Part shown: piece after piece, positions 22,520 to 34,900 of the stretch | Position numbering within the stretch: position 1 is the stretch's first letter | How the letters are laid out: every line of letters starts with the position of its first letter | NCBI GenBank assembly: GCA_023627715.1 | Contig: JAMAHW010000016.1 | Location: 310,001-374,000 of the forward strand | Origin: Periconia sp. R9002 | Lineage: Eukaryota > Ascomycota > Dothideomycetes > Pleosporales > Periconiaceae | Length of the DNA stretch: 64,000 bases | Direction of reading: 5' to 3' | The notes under the pieces: model-generated | What the model saw: the letters and a program-made list of their open reading frames with translations, nothing else | What the model was told of the DNA's origin: nothing | Databases searched by the model: none | Position numbers and translations under genes: made by a program

Positions 22520-24095
22520 TTTGGAGGTCGGTTGATGGGGACTGATGACTTTTTGTGCCGAGAAAGAATGTAAGTATGAAAAAAAAAAGAATGACAATGA
22601 ACGAGTGTGTTTGGAAGTGAAAGGAACTGATGTGAAGTGCAAAGAAAATGTGCTGGATGATGAGCTTCGGTGAGGCTGACGATACAATACTTATATGAAT
22701 TATCATCACCCAATACAGCCGGCCATCTCTACCATGGAGCCTCCGATAATTACTTACATGATCGTCCATTTAGACATTGCCTAATTGGGACATGCTGGCG
22801 GTCTTAGAGAAGATATCTCAGCCTGACTTGCCTTGAACTAGCGAAAGGATTCAACTCTCCGAACGACGCGGATTGGTGGGTAATACTGAATTTTCTCCCC
22901 GGAGTTCTATATACGGGGACAGAAAGGGGTGTTGGGTTTGTGAGCAGCAGATCCCGGAGGTGAGTAAGCGTTATAGGCCGATACGATGTCCGGCAAGGGG
23001 CCCCGTAGTGCCATCAAAATAGGTTCGCATTGTAGAGGCAGTACAACGTGAGACGCCGTGGTTTCCGCCACGCTTCTTTGGAAAATACGGTAGCGCAAAT
23101 ATGAGCGGATTGGCAAACTGTAGATTATGCATGTGTTGGTGGACAGCCAAGTGTAGTCTATCATGAGAAGATCTGGGAAAGGACTGGAATTGAAGGTTAC
23201 GAGTCATGTAGATGTAGTCCGAGGTGCTGCATGTGGCAAGGCGCGAGATGAGTGCCGGGTTACACAGCAAACATGCGAATCACGATCAAGATATCTTTTG
23301 ACAAGTCCATGATGCTGGCAACCGCAAGATTACAGCATCGCTACATGTACCTATTTGATTCACTCTAATAGAAGCGCCAAATACATGATCGGTAGCTGGA
23401 ATAAAGACCCGTAGCAATCGATCAAAGTCCGAGAACGAATCTTGTCATGAATAGTAATCTTCGTGAATAGTAATCTACGAGATAGAGAGGAACGAAAGGG
23501 GAATGGATATGTAGGTAACGTTGTTGAGAAGCGGGATTAGGTTCAAGATGTTTTTGAATCATTTTCCCCATCACATGTTTCTCGCAAGAAGCTATAACTT
23601 AGTGCAGAACACAATACCTATTTATCGGCGTATAAGAAAATTCAGATCTGGTGAAGTCCGGAAGATGATAGAGTTCATATAGTAACATAAGGCTCAGGGT
23701 GGTATTGGGGTTTTCGTTGGATAAGTAAGCGTCTTGTGCAATATTGAGCATATGGTATTCGGTATTGATGGTGTATACAAACGTAGCATGTTCACAAACA
23801 TTGAACGTGTGTTTCGTCTTACCTGCTACTTCTCCCATTTTTGGTAGATGCTCTTGCTGCAGTTGATTGGTGGCGTGGTTGCCTAGCCAACGAAAATTTG
23901 ACAGGGGTAGTAGCGCCCATGACATCTCAAAGCAACACGAACCCCTCCGACATCAGCAACCACCAAACGACACGGCGCGACACGATAAGTATTTTATTTT
24001 CCTCTTCTTTTGTTGTACCGTTCTTCAACCCTCATTTCCGAACTCTGCCTGGTTTTTGGTTTTTTACTCTTGATACCCCCCCACCAACCGGCGCA
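22520..24095. other. Divergent intergenic region, PL7 and BUB1 promoters
   Basis: About 1.6 kb with no recognisable gene. A 13-nt sequence, TGAATAGTAATCT, is repeated at 23448-23460 and 23464-23476 (16-bp period). The BUB1 frame is open back to 23841, but its family-like N-terminus starts at the ATG at 24096. Confidence 0.55.
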
Positions 24096-27000
24096 ATGGG
24101 CTCCGACGATTTAATCGATTTCGAAATTATCGAAAACCAAAAGGAAAACATCCAGGCCCTCCCCAGCGGGCGCTCAGCAAAAGCACTCGCGCAGCTATAC
24201 ACACCACCCCTCTCTTCCAAGCCTGGCCAAACCCCTTCGCCCTCTCAAACACAAGATGCGCACAATGAGACACGCCAGAAATTCGAGAAAGAACTGCTCG
24301 CGATTGACGATTCGGACGACCCCCTCGACATCTATGATCGCTATGTGAAATGGACATTGGAGGCATATCCTTCTGCACAGAATACCCCGCAGTCGCAACT
24401 GTGCCCACTTCTAGAACGAGCCACCAAGGCATTCCAATCATCAGCTCACTACAAGGATGACCCGCGTTATTTGAGGCTCTGGCTGCACTACATTCGCTTC
24501 TTCTCCGATGCTCCTCGCGAGGCTTTTGCCTACCTTGCGCGTCACAATATTGGCGACCGTCTTGCTCTGTTTTACGAAGAGTTTGCCGCGTGGCTCGAGA
24601 CAGCAGGGCGGTGGACACAGGCCGAGGAAGTGTACAGCATGGGTATTGATAAGGAAGCGCGCCCAGTCGAACGTTTAGTTCGCAAATATGGAGAGTTCCA
24701 ACACCGTTTCGAGAGCCGAGCGCAGAATGTGCCAGAGCCAACCAGCCCTGCTCTTCCCACAGTTCGTCCTGCGCTTGCTGCAAAGGTCGATCCTTTCTCT
24801 CACGCCGCAGCTGGCCCTACAGACCCACAGGCTCAAAGTCGAGCTCGCGCAGGAGGGGCAAGTACGCAAAAATCCAGCAAGCCAAAGCTCGCTATATTTT
24901 CAGATGCAGATGAACCGCCCAAGCCTGGCTCCAGTGGAAGTATGAAAGGATGGGATAGTATTGGGTCGCTCGGTGAGCGCAAAAAGGAGAATGTCACAGA
25001 GGCGCGGTCCTGGGTGGGTGAGACTTTGAAGGTTGGCAAAAAGAACACCGGCGTGCCAAAGATGATGATATTCAAGGACGAGGTAAGCTTTGCATATCCA
25101 CTTATACCCCCATCATATATTTACGATCACAGGACTAACGGGTTCGGCGCTTGCCTTTTTTGTACTTCAGAACGAATCAAATCTTGAGACTGAACCTACC
25201 AAACCTCATCCATTGCGTGAGCACCAACAGGCTCTTAATCCAAAAACAGGGAGGCTTGAGGTAGTATACGTGGACCTACAAAAGGTATATCCTAATCGTG
25301 ATGATCCCCTATCTGAGGAGTATTCTTTTGAAGAACTACGGGCTAAGCACCGCGGTTGGTTGGACAAAGACTGGGCTGCTATAAGACGCGAAGAAGCAAA
25401 ACAGTCAAGGAAATCAGTGGACATTCCAGCGACTAAACTTGGCAAAATCAAAACTTCACCTCTGGCACCAACAGAGCAACCCAAAGAATCACCACGGCCG
25501 CAGACAGTTCCGCTCAAAGGAAGTATAGACGATGAAAACCATGTGAATGATGAGAATACACCTCCGTCTCAACTTGAAACAGAGAAGGCCAAGACAGCGA
25601 AGAAGCAGCGCAAGGATGACCGCGCTAATCGAACGCGGAAGATAAAGGTGATGGACGTCAAGGAAATTCGTGGGGAAACACAGACAAGTATGCTCGCTGA
25701 TATGTGCTGTGTGTTGAGAGACTAACATATGTCAGTCCAAACAAATCTTGATTCACCTACTGGACGAAAAATTAGGCGAAAGAAAGGCAGTAGAGAAAAA
25801 ACCGTTACCATCCATACGAAAGAAGCCATGGATGAGATTTATGATATCTTCAGTCAGCCACTCCAGGAAGCCAAGGATGTGGTCGCAGAAGTGGAGAGTG
25901 AGGACGAGAGTAGTGAGGAAAGCAGTGACAATGACGACGAGGAGGACGATTATACAAGTGCTGGCGAAAGCACTGGGACCGGTAGACTATCGTGTGCGAA
26001 CAGCGATTTTGGAGACGAGACTACAGCAGCAGACTTTACCCTGGGAACAACAATAGGCGACAACGATGGTAGCGGGTCGGAGGCAGATGATACGGATGCA
26101 AAGAGCGTATCGGCAGAGTGGTCCGAGTTTACAGAAATCAAACACGACCCAGAAGAGCATGAGCACCAGCCATCAGATGCCGAAGATGAGTCTGACGGGA
26201 ATTCTTTCTCCGAAATACCCCATGAACAACACGAAAGCCACAGTCAGGGAATCGTGACACCAACATCTCCAGCAGCTTCGTCAAATTCGCTTCCTACTCG
26301 CTTTGTTCCTATACCCCCAGAAGACTACGAAATACCAACCCGACCGTATCGTGACCCTGTTGTGGCTGCTAATAACCGCCTGCCGTTCATGACACCTATT
26401 GTCGAAAAGACCGAGTCTTCTCTGGGTATTGCAACCGTCCAGGCCCAAAAAGAGAATATATCGGCGAAGACTCCCTCTCGGTCTAAAGGAGGGCCTGCCG
26501 TCCTTGAGGACGACAACGAACTCTGGAGTAGTCCTTTCCAGGAAGTCATGAGTAAACCTCTCGAAGGTACGGGAAAATTGCCCAAGCTAGCTTTGCGAGA
26601 AGCAAAGACAGTGAGCGAGCCAAAGCCTACAGTGGCTGTGAAGAAGAATGACAGCTTGAAAGAACCGTTGAAGCCAAAGGGGCCTATCATCAAGGATATG
26701 CAGTGCAATCCAGTAGATGAAGGCGTTCGCGAAACAATTTTGCGAGAGATACAGCCGCCATTGTCTTCGTATGATGGGTACTTCGCCGACACTGAGCGAA
26801 GTTATGGGAAAGGAGCTGAAATTCGAAAGTACACGAAAGCTGTGACCAAGGCTAAAAGCGAAAAGACGGCTCCAAGTTTATCTATTCCACCAACTCTTGT
26901 TTTTGAAGGCTCTGACAGGATGTATACGGTGAAGAAAGAATTAGGCAAAGGTGCTTTTGCCCCAGTTTACCTCGCGGAAAGTGCCGAGGCAGAAGAGCAG

Positions 27001-27945
27001 GATGAGAACGCACATGCTGTCATGGGCAAAGGTGAATTTGGACTTCAGCGTCGTTCGCTAGAGGCGATCAAAATGGAGGAACCGCCGTCTCCCTGGGAAT
27101 TTTATATCATGCGGCAAGCTAAACGACGTCTCGGAGTATCTCGACCGGTCGAATCCATCGTCCACGCGTACGAAATGCACATGTTTAAAGACGAGTGTTA
27201 CCTCATCGAGGAATTCCGTGACCAGGGCACCTTGCTCGACTTGGTCAATATCTCTCGAGCAGAGAATGGAGGCATGGACGAACATCTGGCCATGTTCTTC
27301 ACCATTGAGCTATTCCGCACGGTTGAAGCACTACATGCAAAGGGCTTGATCCATGGGGACCTCAAATCCGATAACGTCTTGGTCCGCTTTGACGCTCTTC
27401 CGAAAGACGGTATATGGGATACCCAATACAAAAGCGATGGCACCGCCGGCTGGGCATCCAAAGGTGTCGCGTTGATTGACTTTGGCCGTGGAATCGACAT
27501 GAAGGCCTTCATGCCCAACGTGCAATTCATTGCAGACTGGCCCACCACCGAAGCGGACTGCGCTGAAATGCGGGAGCTCCGTCCCTGGACTTACCAAATC
27601 GACTACCACGGCCTAGCAGGCATCCTCCACAACCTACTGTTTGGAAAGTATATCACCACCCAGGCGGAGCGAGCAGCCAACTTGGGGGCAGGAGCGACCA
27701 AGACTTATCGTCTCAAAGAGAGCTTGAAGCGATATTGGCAGACGGACATCTGGCAAGAAGCCTTCCATCTGCTTCTCAACCCGCTCATGCATCTAAATGG
27801 AGAAGAGGGTGCCAAAATGCCCGTGCTCAAGGGTATGAAGGAGGTGAGAGAGAAAATGGAGACGTACCTGGAGAGCAATTGCGAGAAGGGTATAGGACTG
27901 AAAGCTTTGATCAGAAGGATGGAGGACGCTATGAAGAAGAGATAG
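24096..27945 (+). CDS. bub1: Spindle checkpoint kinase BUB1 with MAD3-type KEN boxes
   Basis: Mitotic checkpoint kinase acting at kinetochores. Three exons, 24096-25082, 25171-25687 and 25736-27945 (introns 88 and 48 nt), give 1237 aa. The N-terminal TPR-like BUB1/MAD3 domain covers about 45-215 (DPLDIYDRYVKW, DPRYLRLWLHYIRF, FYEEFAAWLE). The BUB3-binding GLEBS motif is at about 375-395 (EYSFEELRAKHRGWL). The BUB1 conserved motif follows the second junction (QTNLDSPTGRKIRRKK to DEIYDIFSQPL). The kinase domain starts near 900: GKGAFAPVY, AIKMEEPPSPWEFYIM, HGDLKSDN (about 1041) and DFGRG (about 1083), all catalytic residues present. Three KEN boxes occur: near 14 (NQKENIQ), near 297 (RKKENVT) and near 740 (QKENISA). 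KEN boxes with an intact kinase indicate an unsplit MAD3+BUB1 gene. An acidic Ser/Asp/Glu region lies in the middle. Confidence 0.96.
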
Positions 27946-28450
27946 ATAACATGTGGCGGTCATGATTGTACTTAATGACTTTTGATTCGCGGCATTGGGC
28001 ATTGGTGTTTGGATTATGCATTGCTAGGCGTTAGTTTCATATGCTTTGGCTTTTATAAATAATTCTGTCTTGTCATTCGAATCCATTTCCCCGTGAGTAC
28101 TTCGACGTACATACAGAACTGTGAACAACTGCGTAGTCGCACTGCCACTTACTTTATTTGGACGTGAGCCACAGGCAACGCGGGGCAGCCGGGGCGTTGT
28201 TGGTCCGTGCCACATGGGAGCCTTGAGCTCATGAGCTTCACTCGCGCGTGTATACTTCTTAAGTTTAAAGTTCGCTGAATAAACAATCTCGTCAACACCT
28301 ACCGACCCGGACTGCTCTTCGTGGTAGCAGGCACATCTCACCACGCTCTCTCCTCTCATATCGACGAGGTATCCCCAGCCACGCGACTAGAACTCGTGAG
28401 CGGCCCCAAACCTACGACGCCACCAATTGGAATACCACACAGCGGTGAAG
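27946..28450. other. Intergenic, BUB1 3' flank and CSN3 promoter
   Basis: Tandem genes on the plus strand. No coding region seen. Confidence 0.6.
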
Positions 28451-30255
28451 ATGGCTGCAGAGCTACTGAATGGCTTTCTAGCGTTTCAGCCCCATTCGCC
28501 AGAGGTCAAAGACAAGCGCGAGTATGATAGGCAGGCTCGCGAATTCGTCGATAGCCTTCACAAGTACAGCCCTTCAACGTTTCTGAAGGGGGCAGATACA
28601 CCGCAAGATCCTCTGAGCATACTGGACCCAGCCGACAACTCTATAGCGTATGCTTTCACTCTTCGATTCCGAATTCACAACGCAATCGAAAAGAACAACA
28701 CACAAACGCTGAGACCTGGGAACTTGCTGTGGAATCATTTGGTGGGTTTCTTAGAGTCGTTCGATCCAATACAGATGCGATATGCGGGTTCGGAGTACAA
28801 GAAGCTCGTCGAGTATGTGGAGCAGATCGCGCGAGGGTTGGGTACAGTAAGTTAAATTGAACATGGGATATTCAATTCATACCGACTAATTGTGTCTTAG
28901 CCCGCGCTCGCTCTATCGCCCATACGCTCCGCTATGTTGCGCCTCGATCCAACCACTGGATGTTTCACTACAACACATCTCAACTTCATAAGGCTATGTC
29001 TGGAGACTCGATCGTATGCTGTTGCTCTACCCATTCTCGACAACCACATTCACAGCTTTCCCACCGCCATCCAAAACTTGCTCCGAGAAAGCACGGAATT
29101 CTTTGTACCGTGCGCAGACCCAGTCACGAGCGGAGAGTTCATCCACACTAGGTCAGGTCATAGCGACAAGGTGACGTTGGCCGAGGTGCAAGAGTATTAT
29201 GTTCTGGGTGCCATGGCATACATAGGAGCACGGCAGTTCAAGAGTGCACATCAGATGTTGGAACACGTGCTCGTGATTCCTACGACGGGTGTGGCGAATG
29301 GACTTATGCTCGAGGCCTACAAGAAATGGGTGCTGCTGGGCTGCCTCGTCAATCATACAGCAGTAAGTATCTTCCCCGCACTCCTCCCCCTAGAATCCCT
29401 CGCCAGGATTTTAGTTCCGTGTATTCTGTTGTTTCCTCGAATGTGTCAATTCATTTCATGATTTTGTGTGGACCGCTTGGATCTGACATGGCCATAGTCT
29501 AAGCAAGTGCCGCGCACAGCGAGCAGCAACGCGATCAAGCAGGTCCGATTAGCTGCTAAGGCTTACGATGCCCTGGCGGATGCCTTTTCCGAGTTTAATA
29601 ATCTGCCCAAACTGAAAGCCCAGGTAGCCGCGGGCCAAGAGATTTGGGCTGAGGTGAGTGGTTTCGTTTAATTTTTTTTGGAGCATCTTGGGATTGGGGT
29701 TGATTTCTGTTTCACCCGCATGAAACAGGACTGTTTTGTTTAGAAGTATGGGCGCTTATTTATACAACGCAGGATGGCAATACCGGGCTAGTGGAGGAAC
29801 TAGTGCAACATCAATCCAGATCGTACGTGTCTCGATTGTCAAAAACATTCTCGGCAATACCTGTCTCGAAAATTGCTGGTAGTGTGGGTGAGAACGTAGA
29901 TGAGACGACTACCTTCGTGGAGACGCTTATTCAGACCGGATTCGTCAACGGCCGGTTGGAGCGGAGTGAGAAAGCGGGAGTGGGCGCCATCTTACGATTC
30001 TACCTGGATCCGACGCAGGGACCGCTCGCAAAATCGGAGAAGCAACAGCAGCTCGGGTTATTAGAGCAGACGGAGCGGACTAATCGATTGGCTGAGCAGG
30101 TGAAAGATGCGGACTTCCGCTTGAGCATCACCAAGGAATACATTGAGTATCTCAAGCGCCAGAACAAGAAATTGGCGCCCGGCGGCGGGGGAGACGCAAT
30201 GGATGTCAGTTGGGATCACGACGACGAAGACATGATGGGCGATTTGCATGGATGA
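28451..30255 (+). CDS. csn3: COP9 signalosome subunit 3
   Basis: Subunit of the nuclear/cytoplasmic COP9 signalosome, which removes NEDD8 from cullins; in moulds it affects light response and development. Four exons, 28451-28846, 28901-29362, 29498-29653 and 29773-30255, all joined in phase 0 (introns 54, 135 and 119 nt); 498 aa. The TPR-like part has LRLDPTTGCFTTTHLNFIRLC and LPILDNHIHSFP; the middle has EYYVLGAMAYIGARQFKSA, MLEHVLVIPTTG and EAYKKWVLLGCL; the winged-helix PCI part ends with VETLIQTGFVNGRL. The C-terminal coiled coil runs to about ITKEYIEYLKRQNKK, with an acidic Asp/Glu/Met tail. The order and spacing fit CSN3. Confidence 0.94.
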
Positions 30256-31339
30256 GGAGAAGGGTGTTTGAGAAGCATGGCGTGAGGCTCGGCGGCCATC
30301 TGCTGACGGGAACGATTACGGGATGGATGATGGATAGTTGTCAGACGGGATATGACGCAATGCACGGCAATGCATAAAACGACGTGATGGAAATGGGCTA
30401 CTAATAGACATGACAATTATAAGGACATGGTTTTGGGCGTCGTGTCGGAAAAAGTAGTTCGGCTAGCAACATAGTCCGCAGGCAAGGAGGATGCTCATTG
30501 ACTGCTCTCTCTCCGTCTTTTGGAGAAGAGGAGGGCGGATGCACGAGCCAAATGAGCATATTGCGTAGGTAGCTATGTGATATGAATACATCCAAAATGG
30601 AGAGGCTGAGCAGACAAGCGATTGAGTTGATATACACTGTGGTAGCAAAGGGACTAATGTGCGGTTATGACTAGGCGATGAAGCCAGGAGTACATATGTT
30701 CAACGCACGCAACTAAGTAGCCACTAGGTACATAGCCAAAGGCCCCAAGCACATGTGACAGCCAGCCAGCCAGGAACAGGTCAAGATATTGCCAGTCATA
30801 ACTCAAGACGTATGAAGCTTGAACGGGTAGTTTGCGGGAGGTTGACGGGACTGTACAGCGCTCAGCCCTTTCCTGTTTGCGTTGCGTACTCGCTCGGCGT
30901 CCGTCGGTGTGTTCTCTTCTCTTGTTCTTTTCTCTCTGTAACGGGCATTCAGATGGGGGAAAGGGGCAAAGGGAGAGTGGACTGCCGCCATTTGCATAGT
31001 GGGCTTACCTTACTGGAGTCTACTCTTCAGGTTAGTGTAGTCGTGATGGTTTCGGTGGCCGGGCTACGCGTGTAGACCAGACTTGGCTAGTGTGCGGTAC
31101 TGAGTAATACATTACGTTACAGCGGGATTGCAGCATGGGTTGCAGGACGGCGGTGCAAATGCCCTGGCTATCCAAAAAGGGCGGGTGGGTGCTTGGAGCG
31201 TCGACATTCCTGGCTTCTCCATCGGGGAGGTACCTTCACAACCTAGACAAACAATAAATAAATAAACGAATACGTAAATAAAGAGAGACCAGAAGGGGCA
31301 AAAAAAAGAGTGGCCAAAGAGGCACAACAAGACTACAGA

Positions 31340-31379
<40 letters not shown>

Positions 31380-31919
31380 GCCCCTTGCCCCCTTGAAAAC
31401 CACACCAGCCTTCCCTGCCTTCCCGGAGAAGCCCCTGCCCTAGTCACTGCTCCTAGTGACAGACTTATGTACAGTACCATACAGTACACTTACTGTACTG
31501 TAGACACCGTGCAAGAAGGAACCCAGCCAGCAATCAACAATCCTCTCATCGCGCCGCCCCCTCCTCTTCGGGTTTGAGGTTTGAGGCCTGAGGCTTGATA
31601 CATTCACCTTTGCTCTGCTGTACATCACCGTCGCCCCGTCTTGCAGCAGTACCTTACCTATCCCACCCCTCCCCCCTTCGCAAGCAAACCAAGCCAAAGC
31701 GAAGCAAAGCAGTTCATCCACACACCCACCCACCCATCCACCCTGCGCGCAGACAGGCACGCAGGCAGGCAATCTATCGACAACCCTCTCATTGCGCGGG
31801 TCGCCATGCGGGAGCCTGAACGCGCATGAGCAACCAACGGCATTAAGGGATCCCAGGTCAACGCACCGTCCGACCAGTGCCGTGCCGTGCAGTACGACGT
31901 CTGAGAGACACGCCCCATC
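30256..31919. other. Intergenic with TG microsatellite, promoter/leader of MIT gene
   Basis: About 1.7 kb. A (TG)15 tract lies at 31343-31372. Around 31470-31505 TACAGTA and TACTGTA are repeated as inverted copies. From about 31540 the plus strand is C-rich, like a long leader. No coding region recognised. Confidence 0.55.
31343..31373 (+). repeat. (TG)n dinucleotide microsatellite
   Basis: Fifteen uninterrupted TG units about 550 bp upstream of the MIT-domain gene. Probably length-polymorphic between strains. Confidence 0.95.
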
Positions 31920-34900
31920 ATGAACATTTACACGCCGTCGCAGCCGGCAGAACTGCCCGCCGCCGCCTCGTCTCATGGCCGCCGTCCCTCTCGCAGCAAT
32001 TCCCTCTCGTCGCCGCTCGCATCCATCCACCGGTCCGCCTCCTTTAGGGACTCGATCCCTGATCCCTCGCATCCCCACAGGATAGCCTCACCGCCTCGTG
32101 CCAGACGCCGTTCTAGCGCCGCCGCCGCCGCTGGAGATGCCATTGGCGCCTTCAGGGAGGGGAGTGCCAATCTGAATCGCTGGTCGCAGAGCACCCAGGA
32201 CAGCACAAAGTCTCCCTACGACTCAGCCTTCAACCACCACCCCCAAGCCTTCTCGCGACATCTTGCCCTCAACACCACCGCCGCACCAACTCCGGTCAAT
32301 GGCGCGCCGCAGTCGCCCTCTCGCCTCCAGTCGAACCAACCCGATCCTCATTCCTCACCCGTCCGCATTGCTCACCCCCACAACAGCCCCTTTGCTACCA
32401 ATCCCGCCAACCGTTCGCCCACCTCTTCCAGTCCCCGCCGCAGCAGACCGCGTTCCCCTCCCCCTTCGTCCAATCTGTTGCCTCAGATCCCATCTCTCCC
32501 CGCCTTGTTGCCCTCCACCGTATACGATCCCACCGCTTCCAGCACCGCTTCTTCGAGCGACCCACCTGCCGCCTCCGCCCCTGCAACTCACAGCAACACC
32601 AACACCGGCATCACGGCGGACTACTTCACTGCCAGGCCTCGCGCTTCCTCCAACCAGCGCCCGGCATCGCGTAACAAGGCCGACAGAGTACTAGGAAGAT
32701 CACCGCTTGGATCGCCTCCGGTTGGCGTTCTGGAGTCGGAAGCAAGGTATAGGGGTGGCTCCGGTGCTGCTCGGCCGGGGCCTGCAGGTCGATCGTCCGC
32801 TGTACCACCAAGGGATACGGCACAACCGCTTCAGAGCGCGGGACACGAGCGATCGTTTTCAAAAGATCAGGATTCTCGGGGTAGGAGCGACAGCACGGGC
32901 AGCAGGCTTGACGACGGTTATTCCAGCACGCCCCCGCGAACGCGCGAGCGGCGAGAAAAGGACAAGAAAGCAATGCTTTCACGTGCACTGCAGAAAGCGA
33001 ATACGGCAGTCTTGCTGGACAATGCGCAAAATTTCGAGGGCGCCATGGAGGCGTACAGCGACGCTTGCAAATTGTTGCAGCAAGTAATGATACGGAGTAC
33101 AGGAGAGGAGGACAAACGCAAGCTGGATTCGATTGTAAGTAGGCTGTCTTTGCTGACCCCCGCCCACCTGCCATCCGGTCGCATTTTTCTAACTTGTAGC
33201 AGCGGGTGACATACAACAATCGCATTGAAGAGCTCAAGCGGTTAGATACAGGTTACCATGTGTCGACTGGAAAGTCCTTGCCAGCACGCCCAATGAGCAA
33301 CGAGTCTCTGGACGAAGGGCGATCTATGTTGCTAGATGCATTTGAGGAAGATGCTGTAATTGAGACAGCGTCCATGGCGAGAATAGTGAACGACCGCCCC
33401 GTGGAAGACCTGCCATCCAAGCCTATACCCGAATCACAGTCTATGCAATCATTGCCTTTGCGCACCGGTCAGGCCAGTGGTCCCCGCGAATCAGTCATAA
33501 CATCAGCTATCCGCGATGTACAAAAGGGAATATCGAACTCGAGCGAATTTCTTCTCCAACCACCACCCGGCCGGCTCGCTAATGACGTACCGGATCTCGC
33601 CTCGCCTATTGAGTCACCTATGGATCGAATCTATATGCCTCCTCCTCTGTCGCCGCGGCGGGTTCCAGTCTCCCCCTCGCCGGTTCAAGGTGACGCCGAC
33701 GGAGGTGCTCTCCCGGCTTCCGGAAACTCTACATCCTCTGGCCTCAAAAGGAAGGGCAGCAGTGAATCGATATCCTGGTTAGATACGATAGATGAATCCG
33801 GCGGCTCCTCATGCTCGTCCTCTGTACATTCCCTCTCTCTAGGTGGCTTGCGTCGGAAACACATACGGAATGCTAGTGGTGCAACTGAAGCAGAATTTGA
33901 TGCCGCGCTTGATGCAGCGGTGGAAGCTGCTTATGACGAAGGATACGAACCTTATGAAGATGAATCGACCCCCAACTCGACCGATCTGACGGCGGTAAGA
34001 AAGAGCACGGAATTGATCAAAGAGAAGGCTCTTCAAGCAGAAAGAGACGAACTTATTGCCGCAGCCAAACAACGTTATATGGGAACTCAAATGCGCAATG
34101 AGAGTCTGCCCCACGTGCGCGAAAGCGCTGAATTCAAGCTCGGAGATGAGGCTGATGAGGAGGAGCGCTTACTGGATGAGATGACGAGGGAGTACGGGCT
34201 CGACGAATTCGATTTTGAATTGCAAGCGAAATCGGCATTGCCACGACAGTCAGATTCCAGTGGATTTTCGGGAAGCACGTACAACAGCTCCGTATCGTCG
34301 CACAGAACTACGGGTGGAACATCCCTATCCACGGTTGCGGAAATAGCGCATCCTCCTCAGCAGAAAGGAGCCTCGAACTCTAAATTACCGCCAATTCCTC
34401 CCCCATCTGATTCCTTACCTTCAGTTTCGGAGTCACAGACTAGCGACGCCTCCCAAACAACGCCAAAGGCGACATCTACAGCAAAGGAGGCTGCATCCGT
34501 GCGAAGTCGGCGCCTGTCTGGACAGAACCTCAAATCCCTGAAAATCCAGACGTCTCTATCAGCTGTGCAGCCCGCCCCGCTCACTGACAAGGTAACAGCA
34601 ACTGCAAAAGAACCACGGCCTGTGGTTCCACCCCTTCCCAAGTCGGCAGCTGCCGCGACATTTGGTAGCACACAATCTATGCTCGATCCTACTCCTAAAC
34701 TACCCGCCTTACCACAAACTAACCTCAGTGCCCCTTCACCACAACCCCTACTCGCTCCCAGTCCGGCGGAAACAAGTTTCACTGTGTCACCAGCCACGCC
34801 AGCACTCAACAATGCTATGTCGAATGACACCACCCTTGTTCCGGGTTCACCAAAGACTGGGAAAGGCTCTGCAATGGGAATCAGGAAGAACAAGTCATCT

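Noticed and set aside
21740..22573. 277-codon open frame on the plus strand opposite the PL7 gene
   Set aside because: It mirrors the codon structure of the real gene, has no domain character, and the minus-strand protein has a signal peptide and PL7 motifs.
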